Part shown: positions 1-13,200 of the stretch, in pieces
Position numbering within the stretch: the first letter of the stretch is position 1
How the letters are laid out: every line of letters starts with the position of its first letter
Assembly: GCF_027409185.1 (NCBI RefSeq)
Contig: NC_084465.1
Location: 28,499,864 to 28,563,863 of the forward strand
Source of the DNA: Cynocephalus volans
Taxonomy: Eukaryota; Chordata; Mammalia; Dermoptera; Cynocephalidae
Reading direction: 5' to 3'
DNA length: 64,000 bases
Translations under genes and position numbers: made by a program
Notes under the pieces: model-generated
Seen by the model: the letters and a program-made list of their open reading frames with translations, nothing else
Databases searched by the model: none
What the model was told of the DNA's origin: nothing

Positions 1-1110
1 CCTGCCCTCGCCCCATCTCCGTCCGGGGTCAGTCAGTCGCTCCCTGTCGCTGCCGGAGTTTCTCTGCTTCCCCCTTCCTACCCGCTCCGCAGCAGTGGCT
101 CGGGCTCTCCGCAGAGGGGGAGACAGAGAAAGACAGAGACTGACTCAATAAAGTTTCCTGAAACAGCAACTACTACCAAAAAGGCCCGAGGTGGGGGGAA
201 ATCCCCGGCTTCCCCGCCCCTCTCCGCAAGCCTGAGGGACCGTTGCAGGTGGAGCGGCGCTGGGGGGAGCCGGGCTGCGGCGGCAGCCGTTGCCCCGGCG
301 AGGGGCGCCTTAGGTCCTGTGCGCTCGGGTTCCGGCTCCTTCGGAGGCGGTGGCGGCTGCTGCCGGGCGGTTCCTCCTGTCAACTGCCTGCGCCCGCGCG
401 CCGCCTGCCCAACCCCACAGCGCGGAGGGACGCCGTGAGCCGCCGCCGCCGTCGCCTCGGTCAGCGGAGCGACGTGGTGAGCTGTGGCGCTTCCGCGTCA
501 GCGCCGGCGGGGACTCTTTGGGAGCGCGTCGGGCCCGAACCCGGGTTCCCTTCGCGTGGTCCGCAAAGGCTGCGCCAGGTGGGGACCTCGGCCGCCTCCC
601 ACGCCAGGCTGTCCCCGCGGCCGCCCGGCAGGCCTGCCTGCTTTCCGCCTGCCCGTCCCGGGAGTTAAGTAAGTTGGGCGCACTTGGCTGTGGGGGCCGG
701 GGCCCCGCCGGGAAGACCCCCAACGCACGTGCGTGGCGGGAGGGCGCGGCGGGGGTCGGCCGCGGGCGGGAGCGGCACCTCGGCCGGGTCGGCCGTGCCC
801 GCTGCGCCCCGCGCCTTCGTGTCCGCGCGCCCGCCCGGGACGGCGAGGCCGCCGCAGTCCGCGCCGCCGGCCAGGCCTTCGTCCTGCGCTGCGCGCCCGA
901 GGCTGCGTTTCCGGGTAGGGCGATGAACCTGTGCGCGGAGTTCGGGCTGGAGAAGGGTTCGTGCGTCTTTCTGTTTACTTTTCGCGAGGAAGGTGCGGGT
1001 TTATGGAGAAGCGGTGGGCGGGTGATGGGAACTTAAACGTATCTGGAAAATGCAGCCAGAGCTCCCCAGGAAGTTCGGGGTGAGTGACGGGTTTGTGCTT
1101 CTTTCAACAG
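1..1110 (+). promoter_or_regulatory. ZNF800: CpG island with ZNF800 promoter and untranslated first exon
   Basis: GC- and CpG-rich from about 180 to 1110, ending sharply just before the start-codon exon. No TATA box is obvious. GC boxes occur near 212-220, 760-770 and 1013-1022, and a perfect 12-bp palindrome ACGCACGTGCGT with an E-box core lies at 723-734. A non-coding first exon is expected. Possible donors are GTG|GTGAGC at 476/477 and TAA|GTAAGT at 668/669; I cannot choose between them or place the transcription start. Several long frames on both strands are stop-poor only because of base composition. Confidence 0.85.
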
Positions 1111-1229
1111 CCAAGCCGCAATGAAGAGCTTCTTACAGTGAAAGGAAAGTAGGTCGCGCCCGCTGAAAATGCCTTTAAGGGACAAATACTGTCAGACTGA
1201 CCACCATCATCACGGATGCTGTGAACCAG
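1111..1229 (+). other. ZNF800: ZNF800 exon with start codon (5' UTR 1111-1168, coding 1169-1229)
   Basis: The acceptor is the pyrimidine-rich run ending in CAG at 1108-1110. The donor is G|GTATAC at 1229/1230. The ATG at 1169 has A at -3 and encodes [11 protein letters not shown] followed by a four-histidine run and CCEP, the known ZNF800 N-terminus. The exon contributes 20 codons and the first base of codon 21. A short upstream ORF sits in its 5' UTR part (see 1121-1141). Confidence 0.9.
1121..1141 (+). CDS. upstream ORF in ZNF800 5' UTR (MKSFLQ)
   Basis: ATG at 1121-1123 with G at -3 opens a six-codon frame closed by TGA at 1139-1141, 27 nt before the ZNF800 ATG. It lies wholly in the start-codon exon, so any transcript using the acceptor at 1110 carries it. 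Such short uORFs usually lower translation of the main frame and can make it stress-sensitive. Whether it is translated is unknown. Confidence 0.5.
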   Translation: MKSFLQ

Positions 1230-4200
1230 GTATACCCCTTTTCTTCCCCAGTTACTTTGACCTCCATCAGAGCCACTGTGCTGCTGTTTCCGTCTGGTTT
1301 TCTTTTCCTCCTGCCCAAGAAGTCATTCCCAAGTAAAGCAGGCTATAATTTTCCCCAGCATAACACCAGTTATGAAGCTAAAAGCTTGTACAAACAAGAG
1401 GTCTCCCCTGCTTGATCCCTTAAAAAAGAGTACTGCCAGTGTCACCTTAAATCATTTCCACCAGATCAGTTGCTCAGTCCTTTTTCCTTCTCTTTGAAGG
1501 CAGCCTGCTCTGTGAATGTTTAAAACTCAAGAGAGAGGAAAAGATAGGTAGTAGAATACTAGCATTTTTCATCGTGAATATTGTTTCTTGAAGTTTAAAA
1601 AAATTAAAAATTTCTCATGAATCTTTAGCAGACAACAGTGCTGAAAGTCTAAAAATAAAAAGTGTGTTATACTTGTTGGGAGAATTTTGCTAAGTACAGC
1701 CTTTTAAAAAATTTCTTGGATAGAACATATTGTATTGCAAAATAAAAGAAAAATCTCCTGATTATTTAGTTAGAATTCTAAGTGTTTTTAGGGTATTTTA
1801 TTCAGTGGAACTGTTTTTGTAGTTGAATTTATGAAATGAAAAAGTTGTTTTCTGGAGTCTCATGAAGAATATTACCAAACTTTGATAAATGGGATATGTA
1901 AACTATGGACAGTTTTTCTACTTAGAGCTTTGACATGCTTTGTGACAAACATTTAGAGGTACAATTTAAAAGAGAATCATTGAAAACATACTGTCACAAA
2001 ACCAAATAAAGGCTATGCTGTTCTAGTTCAAAGGCAGATTTTATCATTATTTTTGACCTAAAAGTTATTTGGATTTTTTAAAAATACTTTGACTTGCTTT
2101 TCGTTGGAGTGTTTCAACTGCATTTATGTACTTGGGTTTTAACATAGTAGAGTTCATTTTAAGTAATGTGATTATGGGGAAAACGGCAACAGTAAACTTC
2201 CATTTTCAGAAAACTTTGCTACATATGAGAATAAAATTTGTACTACAATTCTGTCTTTACTGTACTTTGCTAAGATCAGTAATGACTCACCTGTGCTAAT
2301 AAAACAGGCAATCCCAGGACGGGATCCAGTTTCTGTTCAACTGCCCCTGCCCTAATTTTCAGTACCCTTTCACATTGTGTATTTTGTGTATTTGAAATGA
2401 AGATATATCAGTAATGTTTTACGAAATGTTGAATGGAGTTTGCTAGTTTTGAAGTGTAAGGATGTGAATGCCTTTTATAGTTGTGTTCCACTGACCTTTT
2501 ATTCTAGTGTTTTTCTGAGATTACTTCAAGTCATTTAAGTTGAATTAGTTAATGAATTTAGGAAGAAGTTTATTTGCTCATTCATTTCTTTAAAAAATTA
2601 TTATTGAACACCAGCAGATGCCAATTAGCTACCAGGCACTGTACAAGGCAATGAGTTTATAAGTGGTTACCAGAACAGATAAGGTCCTTCACTCATAAAA
2701 CTTTTGAGTGGGAAGAGATAGACATAAACAAGGAAACAAATAATCAAGATAATTTGTGACCATACCTTATTTAGTATATTCTGGTAATTAAAGCTTTCTG
2801 AAGACGTTTTAGAGATGTGTTCTGTTGAATTTTTTAATGTGTTTTGAAACTTTTTCCCCCCCATTACCAAAATATCAGATAAATTGCATTAATTTAAAAT
2901 TTTTATCTTTCTTTTACTGGAAACTTTTTCCATGCAGGTTAATTTTCAGACTTAACAGGTCAAAAGTAGTTGTTTCTTTGCATTCTTAGCTATAATTAAA
3001 CACTTTCTGAGGATTGAGTTCAACAGAAAGGTAGAAGTTTGTTAACTTAGAGGGTAGTTTATTGTCCTTATTTCAGGGGAAGGTATGTGCTGAGTGGGAG
3101 GATGTTTCCAGGACTGAAGAGAATATGGTTTCGTGTGATAGTTTTTAAAAGAGGGTGTCCTCGGATGGAGGGAAGAAGACAACATGATATTTGAGAAATT
3201 CTTTTAGTGGCCTCTCCTGAGTATGTTATCCTCATTTGGATTGTGAACAGTGGGTGAGTCCCCAGATGAGAGCAGCATATTCCAGAGGAGGCAGTTGTGC
3301 CTTGATGGGATGGGTCAATTTATAGTGAAGGTGGTGTTATTAGCCTCTCAGTGTATGTAAAGTATTTTTTTAGTTATGTTTAAAGAATGTTTTTAATAGA
3401 AGTTTTCAGACCTTCAAAAGTAGAATGGTATAAGGAACCTTATGTACACCATCACACAACTCCATCAGTACACGGACAGCCTCTTTTCATGTATATTCTC
3501 CCTTCTCCCCATAATTCCCTTTTCTACCCTCCAACTACTCTCTTACCCCCTATTATTTGTAAGCAAATCCCAAACATCTTAAGAAAAAGGATCTTTTAAG
3601 GGGCTTGTTTTAAGACAGGAGAGACTCTTACAAAAGGGGATGTTATATTCTGGGAAGTGTGTTCTCAGAAGGATGTAAGGAAAGGTGTTCTGAGGGTTTG
3701 AGTTTTTTGGTTGGAGGAAAGTGATGTTTTTTTCTAAATGGTCATGTAATGTGGATCAGTCTGATCTTGGGAGTGATGATAGGATATGTAAGAGAAATTT
3801 TATAAAATATTAATATATAGGGCTGACCCCATGGCTCACTCGGGAGAGTGCGGCGCTGGGAGCGCTGAGGCCGCAGGTTCGGATCCTATATAGGGATGGC
3901 CGGTTCGCTCACTGGCTGAGCGCGGTGTGGGCGACACCAAGCCAAGGGTTATGATCCCCTTACTGGTCACAAAAAAAAATAAAAAATAAAAATTAATATA
4001 TAAAGTTTTCTAGAGTTGAGAGTATGTTTCCAAATGAAGAAAAAATTGTTTCTTACAGTAGGAGCTACACAGATGTGTATACCAAGTGGATGTGTCCAGG
4101 CACAGCTAAGCTAACTCTGGGCTTATTTTGAACGTTGTTTCAGGATGAATATGTGTTCTGGTGGTAGCAGTGTTCAGGGGTGATCAGTAAGAAAATTTTG

Positions 4201-7200
4201 CTTTAGCTTTAAAATCAGGTGTGTCATGTGAAGTGGAAGTTGGTGTATTATAGAAGATTTCCTGGAGCGTGTACCTAAATGAGGAAACAGGGCTCTAAGG
4301 AGAAGTCTGTTTTTCCCCCTGTCCCTCCCTTATTCATTTCTGTTTTTTCATTCTCCAGTTCTGGAATTCTTGCCACTTATAGAGCTAGACCTTAAAGCAT
4401 TTAGCTCTTTACAGTTATGTGAGTTTTCACTCTGTCTTTTATAGTTATTTTTTTGTAAACAGTTATCAGTTGCTGCAATGTACGAATACTGAAAAGAGAT
4501 CCATCTAATTCAAATAGATGATATTATCAATCTGTTTACAAACTCTTCTGTTGTTTCTTTAAGAGACTGAATTCTACTTTTAGATTTTGAAAAAAGATTT
4601 TTCAGTTTTTGGTGTTGAGGAAGGCAATTGATTTTCACGTGATTATGATGATGACGATGATAATAGAATGTTTATTGAACCCTTACTATATCCTAGGCTC
4701 TGTTTTAAGCAGTTTACCTGCATTAGTTTATTTAATCCTGACACAACCCTATGATTTAGGTACTTTTATTATCCCCATTTAGAGATGAGAAAAGAGAGAT
4801 CAGAGAGCTTAATTTGCCCTAGTTGTATAAATGGCAGAAAAAGAATTTAAACACAGGCAGTCCAGGTCTGGAGTCTTATGTTCTTTGCTAATCACTGAAG
4901 TTGGTGCTAATATCAGTTATTCTCAAAATGAGTTGTGTGTCTGTATGTTTTTAATTCGTTTAACATGCCACTAAGGTGTCTGTTAAATTGGAAAAATTTT
5001 ACTTAATGAAATGACTTGGTCCTGAGATATAGTTCCTCCCATTTGTGTACACTGAGCACTAGACTTGAAGTATAAAGGAGAATATAAGGCTGTGTCTATA
5101 CACACAGCAGTCTTTAGCCCCCTTAGCAGACAGCTGAATGTTGTCCAAGCCTAAGCCCTGAAGCAGTAGTAGCTCATGTTATTGAAGTAACCCTTCTTAT
5201 CTCCCCACACTGAGTGGATGGTGCTGGACTATGATGGTAATAATTGAATAGAACATTATAACGTATTTTAAAAAGAGGTGATTAAAATGGCCAGTTTTTT
5301 TCCACTGAAACCTCCTCTCTTTATTTGATAAGTGATGGAAAAACTCAGTTTTCCTTTTCAGTTACATTGTTTCATATTACTATAATTTATTGTATATTTA
5401 TTTATACTGCTACTCTGAGAATTTTGGAAAGTAGGGATGACATAGACCTCTGTATATGAAAATAAAATTTTTTATTTTTAAAATGGAAAGATTACTTTTA
5501 CTTAATATAAAAAAATGTATTCTTTCTAAAATGTACATTTTTAAAGCCCAGGCTCTGAAGAGGTAAAGCGTGAGGCAGAAAGTGAACATAACCCTGATAA
5601 ACCCACTCTGACAGAACCTTTGTTAAATGTTGTTGGTATACCATAAACAAGACTTTTTCTTGTTTTTGTTAGCATCTGTACATAAACTCAAAAATACATT
5701 AAATTTACGTATTTTTCTATCTAAATATGCATTAATGTAAATGGGATCATAGTCTATAACATGTTTTTGTTACTTCACATTTATTGACAGTCCTTGTTGT
5801 CAGTACATGTAGGTTTAGCTCATGCTTTCTAACAGCTGTGAAAAGATCCTGGTATATGGACATTTCATAGTTTATTTAGTCTGGTCCCTACTGACAGACT
5901 TTTAAGTTGTTTGAAATTTCTCTCAATTATATACAGTGCTGCAGAGAACATTCTTATACATTCATCATTGTGCACTTGTCCAATTACTTCCTTAGGCAGT
6001 GGTTTCTAAGTTTTGCTCTCATAGGTGTCCAGAGAGCTGTACTAGATATTCCAGAGGATTTTGGGATGGTTTATGAGGTGTGGCTAGGCCACCATTGCCT
6101 TGGAATTTTGGTTAAATACTCGTATAGTGGTTCCTCTTCAAGGGGAACAAAAAGGGCAAACGTGAAGAATGTGCACTAAATAATAGCAAAGTAGTTATGT
6201 CTTTGCATTTAAAGCTAATATCTAGCCTTAAGTAGTCTTAATTTAGACTTTAATTGAGAATAATTTTAGTTTTTTTCCTTCATTGTTTTATTTTGCCTTA
6301 CAAAGATGATGGTGAAAAAAATATATGCAAGTGTGATTGATTATCATTAACATAATTGCAGCAAACTATTGTTTACTTCGATAGTAAATGATTTAAATAA
6401 CCCTTTTTTTGTGGGGATTGGGGTGGGTGTTTGTCTTCCATGTAGTTTATATCCTGGAACCTGGAGATCCTCCTTTGTTACAGCAACCACTACAGACATC
6501 CAAATCTGGTATTCAACAAATAATTGAGTGCTTTCGATCAGGTATGAATGTTTTAGGATGTATTTTTCAATCTTCACATATTCTTGAAAACTACCTAGAA
6601 GTCCTTAGAAATAATTTTTAAAAATATTAATATGTATACATTGGTTTTACTTATAGAATACTTTTAATTATAACAATTTTAAAAAAGTAGTTGAATAAAT
6701 ATTGACTTGATCTGAAGATTCTTTTACAATTCTCTATATTATGTATTAGTTTTAAAATAAATCTGTTTAGTATAGTCTAAAGAAATATGTGGTATTTGCT
6801 GGTGAAGCTCTTCTTCAAGATCCATTGTTATCTTTTGGCATGTTCTGTATAAATTCTCAAAAGACAGTAAATTAGTCTGGGTATTTATAAGCTTTGGCAC
6901 TGTACGTTATTTACTCAGAATGTCTGAGATGTTACCTGTTTTAGATGAATTACCTTATCATCTCTCTATGACTCACTTTCTGCCTAACCCTGAAATTTCT
7001 GTAGTTCAATATCTTTAATAGAGCATAAGATAGAAAAAAGACATATTTCAGCCCTGACATCTTCAGATAAATTTGTTTAGCTTTCATTTCATTAGATTAT
7101 TATATGAATTAGCTATATGATAATTATATTTGTGCAGTTGCAATCCAGTGCTTTAAAATAGGTGTTATTTACTACATATAAATGCCTCAGATCTGTTAGA

Positions 7201-10200
7201 ACCCCTGTGCTATCAGTAAGGTCTTAGGTTGCTGTTATTCTTATGATACACCTGTCCACCTCTTATAGATTTGGCTTTTCTGACATTACAAGACTATATA
7301 GTCAAATGTGAACAAGCAGATAAACACGACTGCTGGACACCTAAAGGATTAGAATATCTTGTCATTATTTTATAGCTTACTGTCTTAATGAAAAATTTCT
7401 GAGGTTGAAAGGAAAAGATAATTTTCATGTAACTGTATTGATGAGAAATTTTTTTGAGGTGCTTGTTTTTAAGTTGTAAAGGGAGAAAGCACATATTTGC
7501 TTTACTTTAGGATTCTAAGAAACAGGTTGTCCTTTAATCTAAATTTAAAAAGTTTTTTTTCACTGAGTCTTCAAGATCTGTTTCTTAGACTTTTCATCTA
7601 CAGCCTTCATGGCATTGCTTATAGGTATATTTAATTCCGTAAGTATTCAGTGTATACCATGTGCCTATCATTATGTTGGATAGTGGATAACCTATTTAGG
7701 GTATTTTTTGTTGTTTGTTTTTTACTTTTGATAATTGCCCTTGGTTAAATAATTTTTAGGTCACATTCTATGATAAATACAGTTAAAATAAAATTTTACT
7801 TATTAGGGGCAGTGTTTATATTTCTGGCACAGCAGAAAAATAGTTTTCATTTGTTTTAGCTACTTTTAGAATAGAGACGGAAGTTCTTTTTTTTTTCCTT
7901 TCTCATACTGTGGAAATGAAGGTAATAGCTTTTCATATTTAGTAATATTTGCTATAAGGTTTCTATTCAAAAATTCATAATTTGTAATTAAAGTTATTTT
8001 ATACCGTTTCACTTCATTACAGTGTTATTTGATTAAAAAGTTAGAAGTGGTTTATTCATAAATGCTGTCTAATAAAAAAATACCTTTTCAACAAGATTCT
8101 GTACCCAAAATCTATGTATTTTTAAAGTTTGAAAGGTAAATATTTAATGATGAAATTAACTGTTTTCTTATTGCATTGTGGTCATTATCTATTTTCTGTG
8201 TTTGCCATTTCTTTACTATCTAAGCTAAAGAAGAGGGACGGTGAAATAGGTAATCTGAAAGGGTATAATTTCAAAGTCATTTATGTTTATTTTTTGAAAT
8301 GTGCTTTTTAAAAAATGTCAAATGTCCCCAGCAAATTTGCCTTTTGAATTATTTTTTATGTAGACAAATTCTGAGAATACTATAATTTTAATTAAATACC
8401 CAACAGTTTAAATAAAAGATGATTTAGTAGAAATATGCTGAGTGGTATAGAGAAACTAAGTTTGAATTAAAAAGAGAATTCTTTTACTTTATTATTGTGT
8501 TCCATAACTAAGAAATTTAAAATGCCTCAAGATACTAATCTCTTACATATGTGGATAATCTAAAGTCCACTAAGGTAGCCCTTATTTAGCACTAAGGTAT
8601 TTAAGTCCAGGCTGACTAAAACCTTGGGAGGATGAGATGGAAGTTTGGGCCACATGACTTAGGGAATAACTCTGAGACTCTGTCAGTTCTTCCCTGTCTC
8701 ACTCTACTTCTAAGCACACCTTCAGTGACTCATCTCTTTCTAGGCTCTTTCCATTCCATCTAGGTCACACATATTGCATTTAAAGAACTATCCTGGTGGT
8801 GCTGTATAACTTTGACAGATATTTGAAGATAGAACTCTGAAGTCCATGCTTTTGGTCTTGTTAACCTAAAGTGGTGAAGTCAGGTTGGGTAGTAGTAACA
8901 TGTTGGGGTATCTGCCTTTATTTTGAAGGTCACATAATTTTCTTCAGCTACTGCTTCATCTCTATTTAAGTGTTTCACCTTCTTCTGCCTACACTGGGCT
9001 ATCCATGACCTGGTGTTAATTCCCTCCCAAGCTAGAAGTTCATAGAAGGTTTCTGCAGAAAGAGTTGACTCATTTTCAAGGTTCACCAACCGCATTTGTA
9101 CTATTCTGACTGCTTGACCAGTTTTAACACATTCTCTTGGCCTTAAACTTCACCTTTTGCTTTGGAGTATTTTCTTAGCTTTAAATTACAGATTTTTCTT
9201 GATTTCTGATATCTCTGTATTTCTGGCTGCTTGACTTTTAAATTAATTTAAATAAATTTTTCTTTTGGAAATCACTAATATGTGCCTGTGGTTTAAAAAA
9301 AAAAGTATAAAAGGGTAGAGAGGGAAAAGTACATCTCTTTACTATTCTGTCTCCCAGATCCCCTTTGCTTAGGCAACCACTGCTGTATACATGGCTTATG
9401 GGTCTTCTTCCACAGACCTTTTATACATATACACAGATACATTCCCTTATTTTCTTCTCAATTCAAGTGGTAGCAGTCTCTGTACGCTCTTGTGTACCTT
9501 TATTTTAACAGTAGATTGAACTGTTGTTAGATATCAGTCTATAGATAGATGCCTCATTTTTTTTAGAAGGCTGCCTGTTGTGTGGTTACAGATTTTCTAC
9601 TCTGAGGTCCCTGATGGTTGGGTGACTTGAGACCTGTTGTTTGCTCTGAACCTGTAGCTTCTATGCCCTGCCCTTCGTAGAGTCTTGCCTTGGCTGTTAG
9701 TCCTTCTAGGATCACGTCTGTGATTTGGTGTCTTCGAATTTCTCTCCTTTCTATTAGCACTTTTAGTTTATCTTCCTTCCTCTTTGACCTCCGTCTCAAA
9801 CTGAAACAAAAATTTGAATAACAAATAAAAGATGTACTATCTTTAGATATTTATTAAATATCTTTTAGGTATTTAATAAAGTGATTTAATTGATTTTAAT
9901 ATTTTTTCTTAGTTTCTTAGTTGCCTGGAAGAGGCAAAGGAGATGTGAAATGCTCTAAGGTTAGAAACAGAAAAATGGAAAAGAGAAGGATAATCATTTA
10001 GTTCAGTATTCAAAACTGGTCTTTAATATGGAGATGACATGTTCTTTTTAAATTCTTGAAATATATATTATTATAAAAAGAGATAATGTATAATATTATA
10101 GAAAAAAGATTCTACATGTAGAATATACTGGATTACTATACATTTTTTTTTTTTTGACTCTTAGGGAAGAATAAATTGTAACTCTTCTTCTATAGTATGG

Positions 10201-13200
10201 TAGTGAAAAATGAGAATTAGGTTTACGTGATGTTTGCTGTTGTCATTATCTTCCTAAATTTAGGTTTGGCCATTTAACATCTTAGAATTTTTTGTTTTTG
10301 GTATTTTTTTCTTATTTTTATCTTTACTGCTTAAAGCAACTTTAATTGCATTTAGTATAAGCTGTGACTGAATGGTGATGCCTCAGTCCTGATTTTGTAG
10401 GCAAAAGCTTAGGATGGAAGTATGATTTATCTGAGACACATGGGAGATTGCCATATTCTATGATGGATTGTGTTTTTGGTAGTTACATAGCAATTGTAGG
10501 AAATTTAAAATGTGACTAGATATTTTTTGGATGAATAAAAAAATATAGATTTGTTTGATTTGTTGTTCTTACATTCATCTTCAAAGCATGTCATCTGAGG
10601 CTATGTTCCTGGGAGAGCAGCCATTTATATTATTCAAGTGTCTGTCTCAGGGGCACAGATCATAGCCTTCATTTTCATATTTCCAGTGAATGACATTATC
10701 CCTGGTATTTAATAGGTGCTCAATAAATATTTATTAGATTAAATTAAAAGATCCACCAAGTATGCACTGTTAAAAATAATTTTATTCTACTTATAAATTT
10801 ATTGTAGTATGTGGTGATGTTCCATAATTAACCTAGTAATTTTTTTTTACCAACTCTTATAGGTGGTAGTTTTAAGATAAGAATTTCAATTTTCTTAAGT
10901 TTTCTTTCTTTTTACCTTTTGGTATTTATGTTAAGGGATTATCAGTCAGAAATTTCCTTCAGGAGATTTGACAAGGAACATAGGTTTGTTTGCAGTGTTG
11001 GGATGATATATATTGTGGTTAAATGGTCATCCTCAAGAAGATTGAGCATGTGTGAGCCAACAATAGGCAAGTATTATACCATTTAAGAATTCCTGCCACA
11101 GCTTAAAATGGTCATTGACCAAAATGTCAGTGTGTTAAGGAAAAAAACGAAAGAGTTAGAATTAATATTGTCATGTTATGTAGTGACTGCCATCTAACCT
11201 AATGTAAAATTGAATAATGATTTCTTTAAAAAAAATCTTTTAAACATTTTCATTAGTACATGCAATGTCTTTACCATTAAGGAACAGCACAAAATAAACC
11301 CTTGATGAAGTTTAGCTAATTTTTATTGAGCACCTATTATGTGTGAAAGTCTGGGATATACACTAATCAGTTAATATTTAGATATCAAAATCCTTTTCCT
11401 TTGGGATGGTTTTTTGAAAGATACTGATTGGTGATGTATGTAAGCAGTAAGTAGTGACTTCTAAGATACTTTAAAAACCTAAGGCAAGAAAGAGAGCAAT
11501 AGAGGAGAAGGAATAATAGGAGGAAGGCAGCATGGTTCTTTGTTTCTCAGGATCAAAAGCTGTGGCATAACTTTATATTGCTGTCTAGGTGACCATGTCT
11601 GTGGTTGTCTCAGGAAACAGGTAGTTTTAGCTATTGATAGAAGCATAGTTGGTTGGCTGTATCTGATTGTAAGTGCGTAAAACAATCAGAAAATGGTAGC
11701 TGATTTTGAATAAAGCCATTATGTCCATAATGAAACATAGGAAAACCTTACATGGTGACTGAAACTAACTTAGGGAAAAACTTTTACTGTCTGTGTTTAT
11801 GGAATGGGACACATGTTATTTTTCTCATTTGTAAAATGTGTAAGTAGAATTAGAAAATCTTGAAGTCCCTTTTATGACTCTCCAGTCAACTTCACATACA
11901 TTAAAAAATCTTATTTTAGTAGAAGATTTTTTTAAACATAGAGCTCTCCAATATGTTACTTAACAAATGTCAATCAAGCATTATCTTGAGGGCTGGGAAT
12001 ACAATGGTGAGCATCAAAGATATCTTCTCTTTTCTCCTAGATCCTCCAGTTTAATGAGGAAAAGAAAAGTAATTAATTACAAGATAGTGGGTTAAGCTAG
12101 TATATAGGTATAGGATGCTATGGGAGTATAGGTGAAGAATTCTTAACAAAAACCAGGAGTGATCAGATAAGGCTTCTAGGAAGTGACCTGGGATCTGAAG
12201 GGTTGCCAGAAGAAAACTAGACCAGAGAAGTGGAAGAATTTAATCAGAGAGAAAAAAAACATAGGTGAAGGCCTGAAAAATGAGGGAGAGAGAGAACATT
12301 TGGTATATCTGCAGACCTGAGATAAATTTGATATGCCTGGATTAACAAGAACTGTGTGTGTGACAGAGGGGAAGCATTTGTGATTGATAATTAAGATTGA
12401 TTAGTCAAGATTAGGAACCAATTTTTTAAAAAAAATTTTTTGGGGGAATAAATATACATTCCCTACTGAATATAGCTAACTAGATAACTAGGACTAATTA
12501 AGAAATTTATAATGTTTTTGTTTTTCTATGATTGAGAGAAACTGGTAGACAAAGTGCTATGTCTGATTTAGGGATGCAGTCTTATATTTTTACACTTGAC
12601 TGTTTTTTTGGTATAAACTTATGTTGTTTACAGACCGATTGTTTTATGTCAACCTGCTACCATGTACTTTCTATTTAAATCTTTAGTCGAATTTTTAAGT
12701 TAAACCCAGTACAGGTTATTTCTGTGTTCCTGTTCAGTCCTTTTTGACTATTTTTAAAGGCAGAATTGGATCTCTAGTTTGAGTCTAGCAAGTCCTCTAA
12801 TTTAGAATCAAAGTATCCAAAAATTTCCTGTTTTCTTCCCACTAGTATTATACTCAGCTACACTTCCTGAGGACTAGACATAGATCAATTAGAGAGGCTT
12901 AACCAAAGCATTTTTGTCCTCAGTCTACCTCTCGTAGTCTGTCGATCACGTATGAGGTTAAGTATGAACTAAATATATTAGCAGTCTTTTGCCAAGATAT
13001 TTTATAATGTAGAATGGATTAGAGAAAGATACATATGAGAATTTGCTTGCATATAAAGAATAACATGCTATATTCTCTTTATGAAAAAATTTTTTTCTGA
13101 CTTTGCTGTAATAGGGTCTAGTGGAGTAAATGTAGATTTGGGTTTAGGAAATGGTGGAAATTATTTCATTATATATGTTTTTGTCCAGTAGAAACTCAGG

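Larger units (their letters stand above)
1230..6445 (+). other. ZNF800: ZNF800 intron 1 of the coding region
   Basis: AT-rich intron between GTATAC at 1230 and TGTAG at 6441-6445. It contains an L2 piece near 2590-2760, a colugo-type SINE at 3820-3991, a MIR at 4640-4900 and an old L1 3' end near 5640-6000. I see nothing specific in 1230-2590 or 2760-3800. Confidence 0.85.

Noticed and set aside
243..1036. Long overlapping ORFs on both strands in the first kilobase
   Set aside because: They lie in the CpG island, where stop codons are rare. They have low-complexity Arg/Pro/Ala products and no known domain, and the real start codon is at 1169.
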